A stretch of DNA of 64,000 nucleotides. Origin: Verticillium longisporum (lineage: Eukaryota > Ascomycota > Sordariomycetes > Glomerellales > Plectosphaerellaceae). This document shows positions 11,622 through 21,837 of this stretch, piece by piece (the stretch's first letter is position 1; the number at the start of each line of letters is the position of its first letter). The notes under the pieces are model-generated. The model was given only the letters and a program-made list of their open reading frames with translations, was not told the origin of the DNA and did no database searches. A program made the translations under genes and the position numbers. The DNA lies in assembly GCA_019188255.1 (NCBI GenBank), contig JAETXT010000010.1, positions 3,100,001 to 3,164,000 of the forward strand. The letters are read 5' to 3'.

Positions 11622-12208
11622 TTTGGGGGGCACTGGTGGGCAGGTGGTTTCGTCCAAAGTGGGAAAAAATGAGTAAATGTTGCTCACTGCCAGCTCATGA
11701 GGATATTTCGGCTCGTGGTGTCTAACCCCAAAGCTCCAGACAGATCATTACTCACAACAGACTCATAGTGAGATGCAGATCCAAGAACTTCCAGCACCCG
11801 CCCAATATGGTGCGGCACCGGAGCTGTCACACTGTACGCGGGAGACTTGCCAAAGGCCGATTGTCGGAGATCCGCCAAATCAATCGACCAGACATGACTG
11901 ACTCACACAAGTGCACATCCGTCCCACCGTCTCCACGATCCAAACGACCGCGGACTTTTCGCCCCAGCGCTCGTTGCTTGCTATATTACTAAGACAAGCT
12001 GGTGCGAATCTCACGGCAGGGCCTGCTGTTCATGAAGGCGTCAAAGTAGAATGAGGCGACGCTGACTACTGTATTCGTACCTATGTGCTGTGTCCAATTT
12101 CTGGACGCCGCCTTCCTGAGGACGACGCCAGTTAATCTGTAATATTCTGTAAATCCATCGGGCCGCTCAGGCCCTGATCCCCATAAATCCTTCATGCAGA
12201 CCGTAATC
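11622..12208. other. Intergenic region, promoter of cystathionine gamma-synthase
   Basis: No gene is supported. It lies between the start of cystathionine gamma-synthase and the stop of the next minus-strand gene. Confidence 0.5.
11684..11698 (-). other. Possible 4-codon uORF before cystathionine gamma-synthase
   Basis: ATG AGC TGG CAG TGA lies 62 nt upstream of the main ATG. Whether it is inside the transcript is not known. Confidence 0.2.
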
Positions 12209-14206
12209 CTAAGGATTGTACCTTCGTCTGCTCATCTTGCTACCAACACAGCTGATACTATCGCTGGGGGCGACGCTGACGACATCATCGTCCCAAGCAG
12301 CATGGCTGCTGCCGACGCCGCTCATGGGCAACCCAATGTTGCGTGCTGAAACATGGCTGGGCGTACGACTGGCGTTGGGTGGCGTCGAGTACGTGTTACC
12401 GCCCATGACGGCGTCGTGCATGCCTCCCGCATGAGATGCCGCCTTGCTGGGTGCCCTGCTGGCGCTGCTACGCGCCCGACTGGGAGCTTTACTAGGTGCC
12501 CTACTTGGTATGGCAACGATGCTAGGCTCCCGGACACTAGGCGCCCGGCTCGGGGCGGCAACTACACTGGGCTCACGCACGCTGGGGGCCCTGACGCTCG
12601 GCGCGGCGACGACACTGGGCTCCCGTACGCTGGGAGCTCTAACACTCGGCGCCCTGACACTGGGAGCCCTGGTGCTTGGTGCCTTGCTCGGGGCGCGACT
12701 TGTAGCGCGGCTTCTTACAGCCAGCTCCGTCTCGACGGTCGGGGGAGGTGGGCCGCGAATGGTGGTGGACGAGCGTCTGCTTCGAGCCGACACGTAGGTG
12801 TCGCGGTCAGAGTCCATAATAGGACCATGAACCGAGGGGACCGCCGTCGGAGGACCACGGACAGAGGGAGGTGCGGTCGGAGGGCCGCGAACCGAGCGCG
12901 AGGCTGACAGAGGAAGCTGCTGCTCGACAGTGCTGTACCGGGAGCCGGCATTGCTCCGATGCTCGGTATCCATGATCATGAGCGGCCTGCGCGCGTCGTT
13001 GGGCGCTTCGCTGGGAGGACGAGCACCGCGACGGGAAGCGACGGAGCGGGTAGTGTGGCGGCTACGCCCGTCATCGTAGGTGTTGTCGGTGGCCTGATCA
13101 TGGGGCGAATTGACATGGCTGTACTTAGCCAGATACTGCGGTGCCGGACGGTGGTCGGCAAGAGGAGCGTAGGCCTCGGGATAGCGAATCTTCTCGACAG
13201 TGCGCTCAACCTCGACGTAGCGGCCACCGTCTTGCAGTGCTGGGAGTCGATCGGGATACGTAGACCTGCGAATAACTGGGGGAGGCGCGGCGAGCTCCTG
13301 GCGTGGAGCTCGCTCTCGCTCGCCCCTCAGCATGCTGTAGGTCAAGGCGGCACCAGCGGCAGCACCAGCGGCGGCACCAAGTAACGCGCCGACGACGGTC
13401 GTAGTGTCGAACCCCGAAGATGTATCGCGCGCTGTAGCGACGGGCTGCTGCTCGATGATGGAGGTTGTGACGCTGCGGCGCAGAACGGTACAGGGCTCGG
13501 TCCCGGGGCGGACTGTACGGGCAGAGACCACGGAGGCGGGTCCGGGCTGCTGGCCGATCCACGGGTTGTGATCAGAGGCGGCTACGTCAAAGTTCCAGTC
13601 GAGGATGCGGCTCGACTCTTCATGTGTAGAGAAACTCCGATGGGTGCCAGCAACTGAGCCGCCATGCTGAGAAGGGGCAGCAGGGGCACGAGAAGAAGGG
13701 TCTTGATAGACGACGTCCATGGTGTTGCCGTCGAGATCTGTGATCGACGTGCGGGTCCAGTCGCCACAACCGCGGTGAGCGTGTGAGTCGTGTGCTGGGC
13801 CAAGCCCGAGTCCCTGTCCCTGAGAGGTCACGGACGGTGCCGCTGTCACGACCCCGGACAAAGGCGGGTTCGCCCGAATGGCAAATGCGTGGAAGTCAGC
13901 CACCGTTTGAGTCGAAGCAGCGGAAAAGGTGACGTTCGAGAGTCTGGGATGATGGGCTTCCCGAATCTGAAAAAGAGGCACCGGCGGTGAGGAGGTGCCG
14001 TACGTGATGGTCGCCGGAAGCTTCTCAGACACAAGCGCAGTCGCAGAGGATGACGATGGCGACGACGACGTGGGTGCGGGCACTGTAGCGATTTCGTCGC
14101 CGGGTTGAGATGTCGCGGAAATGTAATACAGGCCCAGCGGCTGCAGAACCGCCGAGTAGAAAGAGGATGAAGACGGCAAGTGAGAGACCTCAAAGAAGGG
14201 CAGCAT
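12209..14206 (-). CDS. VOC-fold protein with a Gly/Ala transmembrane helix and RAPS repeats
   Basis: One exon, 665 residues. The N-terminus (MLPFFEVSHLPSSSSFYSAV) matches the start of vicinal-oxygen-chelate (glyoxalase/bleomycin-resistance) domains. The second VOC half ends DLDGNTMDVVYQDP at about 170-215. A Ser/Pro-rich linker follows, then a Gly/Ala-rich hydrophobic helix (VVGALLGAAAGAAAGAALTY, about 270-292). A conserved YVEVERTVEKIRYPE segment comes next, then a long disordered tail with repeats of RAPSVR/REPSVVAAPS (about 495-585). I recall the same order in many Pezizomycotina proteins, but no function is known to me. The start is the first in-frame ATG and sits exactly at the VOC beta strand; frames upstream have no ATG. 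Likely membrane-anchored; a catalytic role is not assumed. Confidence 0.75.
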   Translation of the reverse strand: MLPFFEVSHLPSSSSFYSAVLQPLGLYYISATSQPGDEIATVPAPTSSSPSSSSATALVSEKLPATITYGTSSPPVPLFQIREAHHPRLSNVTFSAASTQTVADFHAFAIRANPPLSGVVTAAPSVTSQGQGLGLGPAHDSHAHRGCGDWTRTSITDLDGNTMDVVYQDPSSRAPAAPSQHGGSVAGTHRSFSTHEESSRILDWNFDVAASDHNPWIGQQPGPASVVSARTVRPGTEPCTVLRRSVTTSIIEQQPVATARDTSSGFDTTTVVGALLGAAAGAAAGAALTYSMLRGERERAPRQELAAPPPVIRRSTYPDRLPALQDGGRYVEVERTVEKIRYPEAYAPLADHRPAPQYLAKYSHVNSPHDQATDNTYDDGRSRHTTRSVASRRGARPPSEAPNDARRPLMIMDTEHRSNAGSRYSTVEQQLPLSASRSVRGPPTAPPSVRGPPTAVPSVHGPIMDSDRDTYVSARSRRSSTTIRGPPPPTVETELAVRSRATSRAPSKAPSTRAPSVRAPSVRAPSVREPSVVAAPSVRAPSVREPSVVAAPSRAPSVREPSIVAIPSRAPSKAPSRARSSASRAPSKAASHAGGMHDAVMGGNTYSTPPNASRTPSHVSARNIGLPMSGVGSSHAAWDDDVVSVAPSDSISCVGSKMSRRRYNP
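12470..12710 (-). repeat. Degenerate tandem repeats coding RAPSVR/REPSVVA
   Basis: The coding strand carries about ten imperfect 15-24 nt units translating as (R)APSVR, REPSVVAAPS or SRAPSKAPS. The units have diverged at synonymous positions, so the repeat looks selected at protein level rather than freshly expanded. Confidence 0.65.
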
Positions 14207-15970
14207 TGGGCTAGGGCGAGTGATCCTGGTGTGCCAGTAGTTGATGGCTGGAACCTCGTGCTGTGCGACCGTGGAGTGTGAGCCCAGACTTTGGGACGGA
14301 TCGAGAATCGAAGAGGATGACCTAAATAGTGCGTATAAGAAAACGAAGAAAAAAGAGTCTGGAGAAATCGAAATGAACAAGGATGCTACTGCTGTGATTG
14401 TCGTAGAAGGCTGATGGCAAGCAAGTCGGCGGCAATCACAAGGCGATGTCAGGTCCTAGAATGTTTATATACACCCAAGGTACCTAAGGTCCAAACCAAG
14501 ACAGATGAAGTACGGTACCTACCTAGGTAGGTAAGGTAGCCAGGCTTGCCAGGGCAAGTGAGCGCATGCTGTACCCTGGATGGAAATCTAGACTCCAGCG
14601 AGCAGGCGGGACGGGCTCAGGCTCGGTCGGTCCTGATCACTCGTCGCTCCCATTGACTGAGTGAGCAAGTGCCAGCCGCCAAACCCGCCCTGCCTGTCGC
14701 CTGCCTGCCTGCCTGCTTGCCTACATGTAACTATTTGCCCACTTGCCCGCTTGCCCCTACATACTTGTTCGCTGCCAGAAGGAGAACCGGGAGACCGACC
14801 GCCTCTCTCTTTGGCCTGCCCCCTCCAAGCCCTCCTCTCACCCGCCGAATCGTCTGACCCGCCAGCCCCCTTCGAGTCGTGGATGCAGCGAATGGAGCGC
14901 TTGCAACGAATAGGGCGGGTTGGGCGGCCACCGCGGGGCCATCCGAGCCTTCGCTGCAGCTGCATGCTCGGCCACGTTGTATCGATAGAGAAGCGAGAGG
15001 ATACCGTTCGAATCCTCCACTACCCACTTGGGAGTTGGGAGTCTTGGGCTCCTCAGCTTGGTCGTACTTCGTGATAGGCCGCTCGGCCTCCCGCCTCATC
15101 GAAGGGGTCGCGACCTGGGCCCCCTTTCCAGCCAACCCCACCAGACAGACGACCAGTACGAGCGCGGTATCATGACGGTCCTCACTACGTGTCCATACTA
15201 CCATGCCCCCGAGCCTACCCGAATTCGTACTGACTGGCCCAGCACCTCACGGTCGGAGCTGTAGTACTGGTGAGAGGTGACCGGGCAGCAACATGCCGCA
15301 TCAAAGTATGCCTAAGTGTTCGTCACCAGACTGGGCACGAGACGAACGCCAACGAGTATGCTCCGCCTCACGTCATTTGTCTAAAACATAGCCCGCACAA
15401 GACTTGTCCGCTCTGGGTTCTGCCGAGTATCTCTTGATTGTTCTACATTTACTGGCACTGCGGGCGGTTTGGGCCCATGCATCCACTCACATTTACCTGT
15501 AATGCATCCCCCCTCCTCAGCCAGAGAAGCGAGCACTATGGCAGGTCAAGCCAGTGCAAAGGGGTGGGCACAATTTGTGCACTGTTTGCCTTGAGCGAAC
15601 ATCGTCGCCTCTATTGAGCACTCACCGTCTCGCACCTGGTGTTCTCCATCTCCGCCACGCCCTGTAGAAGAACACACCTGGCATACCATACCTCCCCTGA
15701 AGGGTTCCGGTAACAATAAGGCTTACCAGGCAGTCATTTGTCCGCAGTTAAGATCAAGGTGCAAACGAAGACTAATCCTCCTCCGATCGACAAAGAACAC
15801 GATAGCCTAGGTTGAATTGGCACGCGGGGACGGCAAACCCGCCAAGAGTTCCTGGTTGAACGCCCTCTTCTGCCCTGTCTGGAGCAGCCAAACAAAGTCA
15901 TGGCATGTTCCGTGCTCGCCCTGCTCTTGCTGCAACCGCATTGTTGCCGCCGTCAGACTGCGCGTGATAC
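14207..15970. other. 1.8-kb intergenic region
   Basis: Upstream of the VOC gene and downstream of EMG1. It carries a TACCTACCTAGGTAGGTA cluster at about 14514-14534 and a short CCTG run at about 14698-14720. No supported gene: the open frames are GC-rich overlaps without recognisable domains. Confidence 0.55.
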
Positions 15971-17211
15971 TCAGAGGACATCCCACGAGTCCTCGGCGGC
16001 GTGGCAGAACTTGCTGCAGGCAACACTGGCAGACAAGCTGAAGTTGCTGATGGCAATCTTCTCGTCCACGAGGCCGTCAGCAAACGTGTCAGCGCCCTTG
16101 GCCATGGCGCCAACAAAGACGCAGATGCTCTCCTTCGGGCCGAGCGTGTCAACGTAGTCCCTCACTTTCACCAGGGGCGCGTCAAAACTGAGCGTGACCT
16201 TGCGGCAATTGGGCGGGAGATGATCAGTGATGGGGTTCTGGATGACGCGCAAGAGTTTCTCCTGTGAGTTGGTCGAGCGAATCGACAGGCGGTGCAGGAG
16301 TTGAACCATGAGACCGGCGAAGCGCTTGAAGGTTCGAGGGATACGGACCGAAGGCGACACTTCAATCAGAACCCCTTTTGCTGTGTGAATGTAGATCTGG
16401 AGTTTCCCGGCCTTGTTGATCGGCGAGTCCAGCAGAGTCAAGAGGCACTAAGTCAGTCAAGTCAGCATGTTGGATGCAGACGGAGGCATGCAATGCCGGC
16501 TACGACGCGGTTGAGCGCGCCGCCGCAGAGGGTGGGAAGTTCGGACCTGGTGTGTGATATCTGGCCGGGCGTCACTGATGTCCCGGTTCATCTTCCGCAT
16601 GATGCCAATATGTTCATCGCTGTTGAGGAGAGAATATTTTTCTTCGCGCTGGATGCCATTGCGGCCAGCACCTCCATGGGATGCCTTGTAAGTCTCGAGA
16701 CTTGCGTTCGAAAGCACAACGATCAGTCTCTTGCTGTCCTTGTCGGCGGGAGTGATCGGAACATGTTGTTCCGCAACGAGCTGAGGAAGAGAGGGGGGCG
16801 GGAGAGACTGCGTGCCTGCGGAATCATGAGACATGTCAGCGAATGGACGCCCTCCGCAAAAAAAAAAAAAAACAGTAAAACGTGCGTGCGAGCGTATATC
16901 TTGCCCCGCGCACGAAAGAGCGGGAAAGATGAAGCACAGCAATCACAGAGAAGAGGCTATCATCAATCCTGGTCCGGCCCGATGCGTGAGATATAGGCGA
17001 GAAATACGGCAGCTTTCAGGCCCTGCCACTAAACCGCCTACACTGGCAACCTCGGGCCGTCGATCTGCAGATCTGGCTGCCTTGAACAGGCTCTCTGCCC
17101 GTACCGTACGCACCAACGCACGCTTGCTTGTTCATAGACCTTGGGGGGGGAGTATTACTTACGGGGACGTTTAACACCCGCAACAGCGGCACGACCTTCG
17201 GGGCTCGCCAT
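15971..17211 (-). CDS. EMG1: Emg1/Nep1 18S rRNA pseudouridine N1-methyltransferase
   Basis: SPOUT-family methyltransferase that modifies the hypermodified pseudouridine of 18S rRNA and is needed for 40S assembly in the nucleolus. Exons are 17163-17211, 16547-16815 and 15971-16447, giving 264 residues (yeast 252). The protein starts [31 protein letters not shown] and [20 protein letters not shown] precede DITHQ, which joins [20 protein letters not shown]. The knotted C-terminal part has [16 protein letters not shown] and [19 protein letters not shown], which are close to the yeast sequence. Intron 1 is long (347 nt, 16816-17162) and holds a 14-nt A run on the plus strand; the first coding exon is only 49 nt. 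Divergent from the mitochondrial uS17m gene, 536 bp away. Confidence 0.93.
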
Positions 17212-17747
17212 GATGTCGAAGGAGAGGTTAACTCGAATTGGTGGCGAAGTCTCTCAATTCTCCAAAACGAAAGGAAACAGGATACCGAATTGAGGACAAA
17301 TTTCTGTCTCATGAAAATCAACGCAGGTCACCTCACCTAAAAGGCAGGCTAAATTAGGACTGTACGAAGAAGGTACATCCTCGGTAGCGAGGCACCTTGA
17401 CCACTCAACACCCCGCGATAAGACATTTTTGCGCGGCAGTAAATGCACTGCGTAGGAACATCTTGCCGCTAGCCCCATATGCCCCATTGAGCCACAGCAG
17501 TCAGCCATCTCAGTACGAGAGTGGGTCCGAGGTGGCTGCTGTACCTGAATAATTCAGAATACAACTTCGTCTACAAGGGATCGAGGTTCACCAGCAGTGC
17601 ACGACATCCCACATCCTCTGGCCCCCCCGGACGACTGGATCGGCAAGCACACACGTCTCCGAAGACCAGCCAAGCGCCCGAATATTCGCATATATACACT
17701 GAAACCCTGTCTTCCCACTCGTCCAGCTTCGGACCAAACCCTTCAAC
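17212..17747. other. Shared divergent promoter region EMG1/uS17m
   Basis: 536 bp between the two start codons, with no gene inside. Both neighbours serve ribosomes (cytosolic and mitochondrial), so joint control is possible but unproven. Confidence 0.5.
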
Positions 17748-18267
17748 ATGGCGTATCCTGTGACGAAAGCAGCCCAGCAAGTCGTGAAGGAGCTCCACGG
17801 AGTCGTTGTGTCCGCGGGGCTCATGCAGAAGACCGTCAAAGTACGCGTCGGCGGGCAAAAATACAACCGCAAGGTTCAAAAGGTAGGTCTACTTACGGCG
17901 ATATGTATTCTGACGTGATGCTAACCCAAGCTTCTCACAGATGTTCACAACTCCCAAAAGCTATCTCGTACACGATCCAAACTCTTCTCTACGCACCGGA
18001 GATGTTGTCTCGATCATGCCCGGCTGGCCGACATCTCAGCACAAGCGACATGTTGTGAAACAAATCATTGCTCCGTTCGGAATCCCTATCGAAGACCGAC
18101 CCCCTGTGCCATCTGCAGAAGAGCGGATAGCTCTGCGAGACCAAAAGAAGGCCGAGAAGGACGTGCGAAGGGAGACCAGGAGAAACGAAGCTAGAGAGGC
18201 GAAGCTTCTCGAGAAGGCAGAGCGACTCCGTGCTCGCAACGAAGAGGCGCACGCTGAAGCTTCGTGA
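17748..18267 (+). CDS. MRPS17: Mitochondrial small-subunit ribosomal protein uS17m
   Basis: Exons are 17748-17882 and 17941-18267, giving 153 residues. The protein begins MAYPVTKAAQQVVKELHGVV. The S17 OB-fold core is LHGVVVSAGLMQKTVKVRVG, then KMFTTPKSYLVHDPNSSLRTGDVVSI (read in two parts), as in bacterial S17 but with fungal mitochondrial spacing. The C-terminal half is a charged, probably coiled extension (DQKKAEKDVRRETRRNEARE) typical of mitochondrial versions. The intron is 58 nt, GT-AG, phase 0. It is expected in the mitochondrial 37S subunit. No strong presequence is visible, which is common in this family. Confidence 0.9.
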
Positions 18268-18581
18268 GCAGGGAAGCTGTTGGGTGGTCGTAGCAGACCA
18301 GGTTTGACAATAGTCATGCCGGGCGTACATGTGTCAGCTCATGTGCACACCCCTAGCAGAGCGATGATGAAGGCTTTGCTTGAGCATTGACGCGGGCACT
18401 GTCCGTAGGGCTGCTTGTACATGTACATCTTGTATACCAGTGTATATCATAGAAAGACTCTGGAACCATCTCCAGCCTCGGATCCATTTGCGCCATCATA
18501 TAGCCTCAGAACTCCAGTGTACCAATCTTGCCGATTTCATAATGAAGGGCCCAGCTGGGCATGCAGTTCGTGATACTGCTC
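18268..18581. other. Convergent 3' region uS17m/SAP1-like
   Basis: No coding signal; the stretch holds the two 3' ends. Confidence 0.5.
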
Positions 18582-21186
18582 TCACCCACCCCGTTCACCG
18601 AACTCCTGCGCCCAGTCCTCGTACTCTTTGAGACCAGTCTTGCTGACACTAGGCCGAATGTTTGTCAAGCTAGCCTTGAAGTCAACTATAGAAATAGGAC
18701 GAATGTCGTCCATCGTCATGTGCAGGAGTGCCTCGCCCAGCGACCTTAGAGGACCCATCGCTGCGTCTTTTGCTAGGGCAGTGATGTCAGAGCCCGAAAA
18801 GCCTATTTATACAAGAGGTTTCGTTAGTTTTCTGACCGACAACGAACGAAAGAAAGCACTCCTGTGTTGGGGAAATCTTACCATCCGTGAGTGTGACCAG
18901 TTCTTCGACGTCATAATCGGACAAGCCATGTTTCTGCTGACTTAGCAACGTTCTGAGCTGTGTAGACCTCGTCTCTGGCTCAGGAAGGGGAATGTATTGA
19001 CGGCGAACAAAACGTCGACGTGCAGCTTCGTCGATAGCCCAAGGAAGATTAGTAGCAGCAAGAACCAGAACACGGTTTGCATCTCCACGAGACTTATCCA
19101 ACTCGTCAGGTGCCCTACCGGCTGCTGCACGTTGAAGGTCGCTCCACTGGATCAGAAACTCCGTCTTGATGCGTCGCGTTGCCTCGTGCTCGCCCGAACC
19201 TGATCTCTGGGAGAGGAGGGAGTCGATCTCATCGACAAAGATAATACTAGGGGCCAGTTCCTTCGCCAGGGAGAAAAGTGCGCGAACCAGCTTTTCTGAC
19301 TCGCCGAGATACTTGCTCGTGAGACTGCTGGCGGAGATCGAGAAGAACGTTGATCGAGACTCTGTAGCGACCGCCCGAGCAAGCATCGTCTTGCCAGTGC
19401 CAGGAGGGCCAAAAAGGAGCATGCCACGAGCTGGTTCTCGTAAACCCATGAACAGGTCTGGCCGCAGGAAAGGGTAGACCACTGCCTCTCGCAACGCGTT
19501 CTTTGCTATCTCAAGCCCGGCGACATCGCTCCAATGCACTTCGTCGCCCTTCACAACAATCTCGTTCAAGATCTGTTTGGCAGCACCTTCATCCACTCCT
19601 GGTGGCAGGTTTTTGAGGATAGCTTTCTTGCGGTTCTTCCATTCCGTCTTGTATGGAGAACTTTCCCCAGCATCTGATCCATCAGACGACTTGGCGTCGG
19701 TGTCAGCAATAATTGCATCTTCCTTTCGCTTCCCTTTGGGTCTCCTTCTGGTAGGCCTCTGCGGCGACGCCTGGTGACCTGAGTTTTCGGATGCGCTCGA
19801 ATCTCGTGATGATGCACGAGGTCTTCTCACTGCTTGGTTCGCGACAGCTTTCGCAGGCCTGTCTCGTTCTTGTCCGCTTGAAGAAGAAGGGTCTGCACGC
19901 TTCGGGCCTTCTCCAACAGCCTTTCGCCTAATGCCAGAATCCGAGGCGCTCTTGCGTCGATCATGTGCTTCATCAATATCGGAATGGCTGGTTCCCTCTT
20001 TCCGCGCTGCCCTAGCGGCCGGGACTGACAGTGCAGCATTACGAGATCGGGATATGCGATCTTGTCTTGGCGTAGCAAGCTCCAGCGATGGTGATTCTTG
20101 AATGGAGACAGAATTCAGAGCACTCGAAGCCGCGCTGACCGACAAAGCGGATGGCCGGTCGTAAGAGAACTCTTCGGAATGTCTTGTAGGACGTGACCCA
20201 TCGGGCAACGCCGCATCCGCATCCCGGGGCGTGACGAGCCTCCGTGTATGGATATCCCATTGTAGAGGGGAGACACCTGCACCTTTCTTCGGCTGGTCGT
20301 TGCTTTGCCGAGGGCTTGCACTGGGAGATACAGAATCACTACCAGAGCCTAGCCCTCTCAAGAGCCGGTCTTTCGAAGTCAAGGCACTCCATGCAAGTGT
20401 AGCGGCCTTGCTTGCTCCTGGACCTTCGGGTTTGGCAGATTTGCGGGAAAGCTTGGTTGTCTTTTCCCCTGGTCTCGCGCTGCGCAGTGTGGTCCTCATT
20501 GTGTGCTTTTCAGGACTAGGTGAACGCATCATCTTCTCCTTCGTGTTGTTCGCCGAATGTGTTCGTGCGGGACCCGGAGATGGCAACACTCCAGCTTCGG
20601 GGCCAGAGCCGGAACCTGATGCGTTGCCACTCACGACAGCTCGTTCTGAAGATGTCCGATTCGGTAGTGAGGGTCTACTGGGCAAAGCAGGGCGTGATAA
20701 TTCGGGATACGTCGCTGCGGGGATGGTGCCTTGGCCGATCCAGCCACGCGCAGATGTTGGGCTCGAGACTGCCATGTTAGGTGGGCTCGTAAAGTTTGCA
20801 GCGGCAGAACGCGCAGGTGTGGAAGACCTAGGCGCTTCCTGTCGAGACATACGCAAGGCTTCTAGTAGATCGATACGCTCTTTGCATTGCAGTTCGAGCT
20901 GCAACAAGGAGTCGACCAGAGCCGCCTCGGTTTCAGACCTTGGGGTGTAGTTAGGGAGGACTTTGCTGGAATGGTGACTTAGGATTTCGTCCAAGGCATT
21001 ACGCCAACATCGCATCGCATCTTCTTCGTTGCCCTGTCGAAAACTAATGCATTAGTACACCCTCGATCAACATGAACAAAAGGAGCACTCGCGAACCTGA
21101 CTCTCGTAGTAGACAGCCGTTGAGCATTTCAGATAACTGTCATCGTACGTCTTTTGCAGTATGGCCAGGCCCCTATTGCGTGACAT
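18582..21186 (-). CDS. SAP1/YTA6-type AAA ATPase (spastin/fidgetin group)
   Basis: Exons are 21097-21186, 18882-21033 and 18582-18802, giving 820 residues. An N-terminal helical region ([20 protein letters not shown] ... [11 protein letters not shown]) looks like an MIT domain. A long Ser/Pro/Arg-rich disordered middle follows. The C-terminal AAA module opens [20 protein letters not shown] and has Walker A GPPGTGKT (about 571), Walker B IIFVDEID, sensor-1 [11 protein letters not shown] and the arginine-finger region [16 protein letters not shown]. The end FGERGG matches the Vps4/spastin C-terminal helix, as in yeast Sap1 and Yta6. The last exon is needed to supply [19 protein letters not shown]. 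The start chosen is the first ATG upstream of the MIT-like helix; a further 5' exon cannot be excluded. Cellular role not established; microtubule or cortex functions are possible by family. Confidence 0.85.
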
Positions 21187-21837
21187 CGCATCAAGACCGT
21201 CAGGGCATGACAGGGTGGTCCAGATATAAAGAGGCGTTGCTGCTATTTGCTTGTCTACTGCTCTGGAGGGGCTGGAGGTTGAAGGCAAATCGAGTTAGGC
21301 TTGTGTGTTCCGCTTGGATTGCGAGGGCGGGCATAGCCACACAGGCGCACTGATCATGAACCGACGTCTTGACAGTGCATGCGAAACACCTTCTGAAATG
21401 TGTATTGAGCAACCGATAATGAGTTCTTTGGATTTGCCGAGGTTTGGGTGGTAGGGATTCGATTAGGCTGCTTTGCAGAGCGAAGGTGGGCAAGTGAGGT
21501 TGGTGGTGGATTGTGATATGACGTCGCTGTTTGCGCTTGGTCTGCTTTGAGAGACGGGCTCCCTTGGCTGGGGGCTGACGACGCTGTACGCCTTCGTCCA
21601 TAGCTCGCAAGGCACAAACCAGCCGCATTACATGATTGTCTCGCATCCGGATTGCGTATCCGCATTTTCTTCCCACTGAACTAAAGTACACCTATGTGTC
21701 TGCGACAGCTATAGACATCGTATTTGCATAGTCTTCATGCCGCTCCTCACAGCACAGGAAGATCACCACGGCCCCAGGAAGCCTGAGTCTACGTCATTGA
21801 CTTGGCATCAAACCTCCGAATTGAAATGTTATTTGAG
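21187..21837. other. Intergenic region, promoter of the AAA ATPase gene
   Basis: Between two minus-strand genes. I see no supported gene; a further 5' exon of the AAA ATPase could lie here. Confidence 0.45.

Noticed and set aside
14207..14380. N-terminal extension of the VOC protein (FISISPDSFFFVF...)
   Set aside because: No ATG in frame; the first ATG coincides with the start of the VOC domain.
15001..15020. CGTTCGAATCC resembling a tRNA T-loop
   Set aside because: No matching T-stem, anticodon arm or acceptor stem around it.
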